Of a DNA stretch of 64,000 nt, positions 62,521-64,000 are shown one piece after another. Positions within the stretch are counted from its first letter, which is position 1. Each line of letters opens with the position of its first letter. Origin of the DNA: Clonostachys chloroleuca (taxonomy: Eukaryota > Ascomycota > Sordariomycetes > Hypocreales > Bionectriaceae); NCBI GenBank assembly GCA_037952775.1, contig JBANAY010000003.1, positions 19,468,001-19,532,000 on the forward strand, read 5' to 3'. The notes beneath the pieces were generated by a model. The model searched no databases. It was given only the letters and a program-made list of their open reading frames with translations, and was not told the origin of the DNA. Made by a program: the position numbers and the translations under genes.

Positions 62521-63171
62521 ATGCCTTGTCTCTTTTCAGTGTGGAGTCTCATCCCTCGCGAGCCATTTCGTCGCGAATTGGGGGAGCAATTGAGGTAATC
62601 ATTTCTGGACTGCAAGCCACTGGCTGGTGCCGAAGCGCTTTTGTCAAACCTCTGCCAGGGACGAAACATTTCGACCGGGGCGAAGGTTGAGTTGGCACTG
62701 GCATCCAACACCAAGAGCACCTCCTATGAGTGGAAAGTCTCGAGACCAGAGATAAGGCGTCTGCTAGCCTGCTCCCAACCGGAGAGGCGGGTACTGGGCG
62801 ACGATCCGCGACTACGACAGGGAAGGACGAAGCCACTGCCCGATATCTACCTCATCGCCCTTGAGCCGCTTAGTTCGAGTCTAGATCCTGGATTGAAGCC
62901 CGTACATCTCAACGAAGGCTTGGTTCTTGAAGATAGCGTGGCCGGGGTTGAAGCTGGTAGACGGGCTGGGATGAGGGTCATTTGGGTTCTGCATCCAATT
63001 CTGGCGGCTGAGTATCAGTCGAAGCACAAGGGTATATTGGCAGGAAGGTCGGGAATCTTCGATATCGAAGATGACTGGCAGCTAGGCGAAGTCGACGATG
63101 GCTGGGCCGAAAGCATTCCGAGTCTGCGGCACTTCGACTATGGCAAATACGACATCCATGTACCGTTGTAG
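62521..63171 (+). pseudogene. HAD-superfamily phosphatase, 5'-truncated, with an internal nonsense codon
   Basis: From ATG 62521 the frame reads FSVWSLIPREPFRRELGEQL, then TAA (62596-62598), then FLDCKPLAGAEALLSNL and on to TAG 63169-63171. The match to fungal HAD hydrolases of the pseudouridine-5'-phosphatase/GS1 type continues across the TAA, which a single C-to-T change in CAA would explain. Motif II lies in LALASNTKS, the motif III Lys region in GDDPRLRQGRTKPLPD, and motif IV in LVLEDSVAGVEAGRRAGMRV. The tail ends EVDDGWAESIPSLRHFDYGKY, as usual for the family. The N-terminal third, including the DxDGT nucleophile motif, is absent, so no catalytic activity is expected. It lies next to the repeat block, so loss of the 5' end by transposon insertion or rearrangement is plausible. 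Family assignment is from memory of conserved motifs. Confidence 0.75.
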
Positions 63172-63330
63172 GTGCACTCTTCCTTATTGTCATAGCATTC
63201 TATACTCACTTGTTGATCAATTATAGGTATGCTTCTCGCCTGCGTCTGTCCGAGAGCATAAACGAACTCAATAAGAATTTATCTTTCCTCGAGACTACAA
63301 AGACAGCAGTTACAATGATTGTGAGCCGGT
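63172..63330 (+). other. Possible spliced extension after the HAD frame
   Basis: A GT...AG pair (GTAGGT at 63167, ...TTATAG ending at 63226) would replace the TAG stop and continue the frame into YASRLRLSESINELNKNLSF. The HAD family normally ends near 63171, so this may be chance. It is recorded because it keeps frame. Confidence 0.2.
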
Positions 63331-64000
63331 TTAATTTAGGCTATAGTCAGCACCAGCAGGAATCTGACAAGCTGGAAGAAGAAGCGGCGTCGTGCCCATG
63401 CCCCTCGTGCCACCCATCGAGATCTCATCCGCGCTAGACTCGAGCAGATCCGCGGCAATCTCAGCCACCGCGTGGGGTTCGACATCGAACCGCTCAAAGG
63501 GGCACCCAACACGACGGGAATGCAGGCTTGCACACGTAGACCGATGGCTATGGAGTCCTGGATCACCGCTTAAGGGGGGTCTAGATGTCACAGTTTAGAT
63601 TCCTCTGGGAGAAGCTCTCCGCCGCCGCCGCGAAGACCGCCACCTCAATATCCGGCTTCACTATCACCTACCAACAAGCGTCTGCATCTTAATGAAGATA
63701 TTTACGCTAGTATGAACGTACTACTTCGAGGTGGTCGCATCGAGCATTGCGTCAAAACCCGAAGGCAAATGCCTTCAGGTATAGATGACCTATTGGGATC
63801 TCTGATCCCATGTCTGACAACGAGGACGAACCTGCCAACTTCGAATCTTAATGTCTCTACTAAAACTTGTTCAAGAGAACCTAGAATCGGTCTTGCCCTC
63901 ATGCTAGCCTGGGCTGGTAGTGCCGCGCCGGCCACTAGCCTGTGTCAACTATTTATATTGCCTTATGCACATCGGGTGTAACTTCTCTTGCCCCGAGGCG
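63331..64000. other. Coding-like GC-rich patches, strand and family undecided
   Basis: On the + strand, a frame ending at TAA 63571-63573 reads HRDLIRARLEQIRGNLSHRV and then GFDIEPLKGAP. Another, 63600-63692, reads [20 protein letters not shown]. On the minus strand, a frame within 63331-63591 reads HAVAEIAADLLESSADEISM. All use GC-rich third positions, so at most one strand is genuine. I recognise none of them. Nothing is assigned from 63693 to the window end; the open frames there are short and lack motifs. Confidence 0.3.

Noticed and set aside
63331..63591. Minus-strand frame reading HAVAEIAADLLESSADEISM as a separate gene
   Set aside because: The plus strand of the same stretch gives an equally good GC-rich frame; I cannot decide between them, so neither is called as a gene.

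Overview
The window looks like a stretch of a filamentous ascomycete (Pezizomycotina) genome. Most of it, about 1-43355, 48240-60410 and 60720-62045, is AT-rich DNA depleted of CA, TG and CG dinucleotides. It consists of nested LTR retrotransposons whose reading frames are broken by CAA/CAG and TGG turned into stop codons. This is the pattern left by repeat-induced point mutation (RIP), and no transposon in the window keeps an open frame. Two segments have ordinary base composition: a gene island at about 43356-48230 and the right edge from about 62046.

Repeat layout, left to right. A Ty1/copia element (called alpha here) on the + strand runs 1-1288 plus 8103-12767. It is interrupted by a complete antisense copy of the same family (1289-8102, two 769-bp LTRs, 5-bp target duplication) and by an 840-bp solo LTR of another family (9594-10433, 5-bp duplication). 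About 12.7 kb of heavily mutated gypsy-like debris follows up to an assembly gap of 100 Ns (25408-25507). After it comes a second copia family (beta): a 5'-truncated copy A (25508-30182) and a complete copy B (31480-39106, 189-bp LTRs, 5-bp duplication) inserted in a Ty3/gypsy element (30183-42246). To the right of the gene island lies another gypsy element (48353-52987). Beyond it is a second solo LTR of the 840-bp family, split by a complete antisense gypsy element (53018-60435, 363-bp LTRs, 5-bp duplication), and then more gypsy debris.

Genes. The only apparently intact protein gene is on the minus strand at 44299-46444: two exons, a 64-nt intron and a predicted 693-residue protein with one N-terminal membrane segment and no domain I recognise. 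At the right edge lies a 5'-truncated HAD-family phosphatase pseudogene (62521-63171) with an internal nonsense codon that fits a single C-to-T change. Two short open frames in the gene island and one coding-like patch after 63330 cannot be assigned. I found no tRNA, rRNA, CRISPR or bacterial-type feature.

No operon-like or multi-gene system is visible. The points most worth a second look are the isolated membrane-protein gene inside the RIP-mutated desert, a 146-bp unmutated insertion flanked by a 21-bp direct repeat, the solo-LTR family with 23-bp tandem units and a hairpin, and gypsy LTRs that share their 3' part but differ in their 5' part. Element boundaries were found by eye from repeat pairs; domain limits inside elements are approximate.
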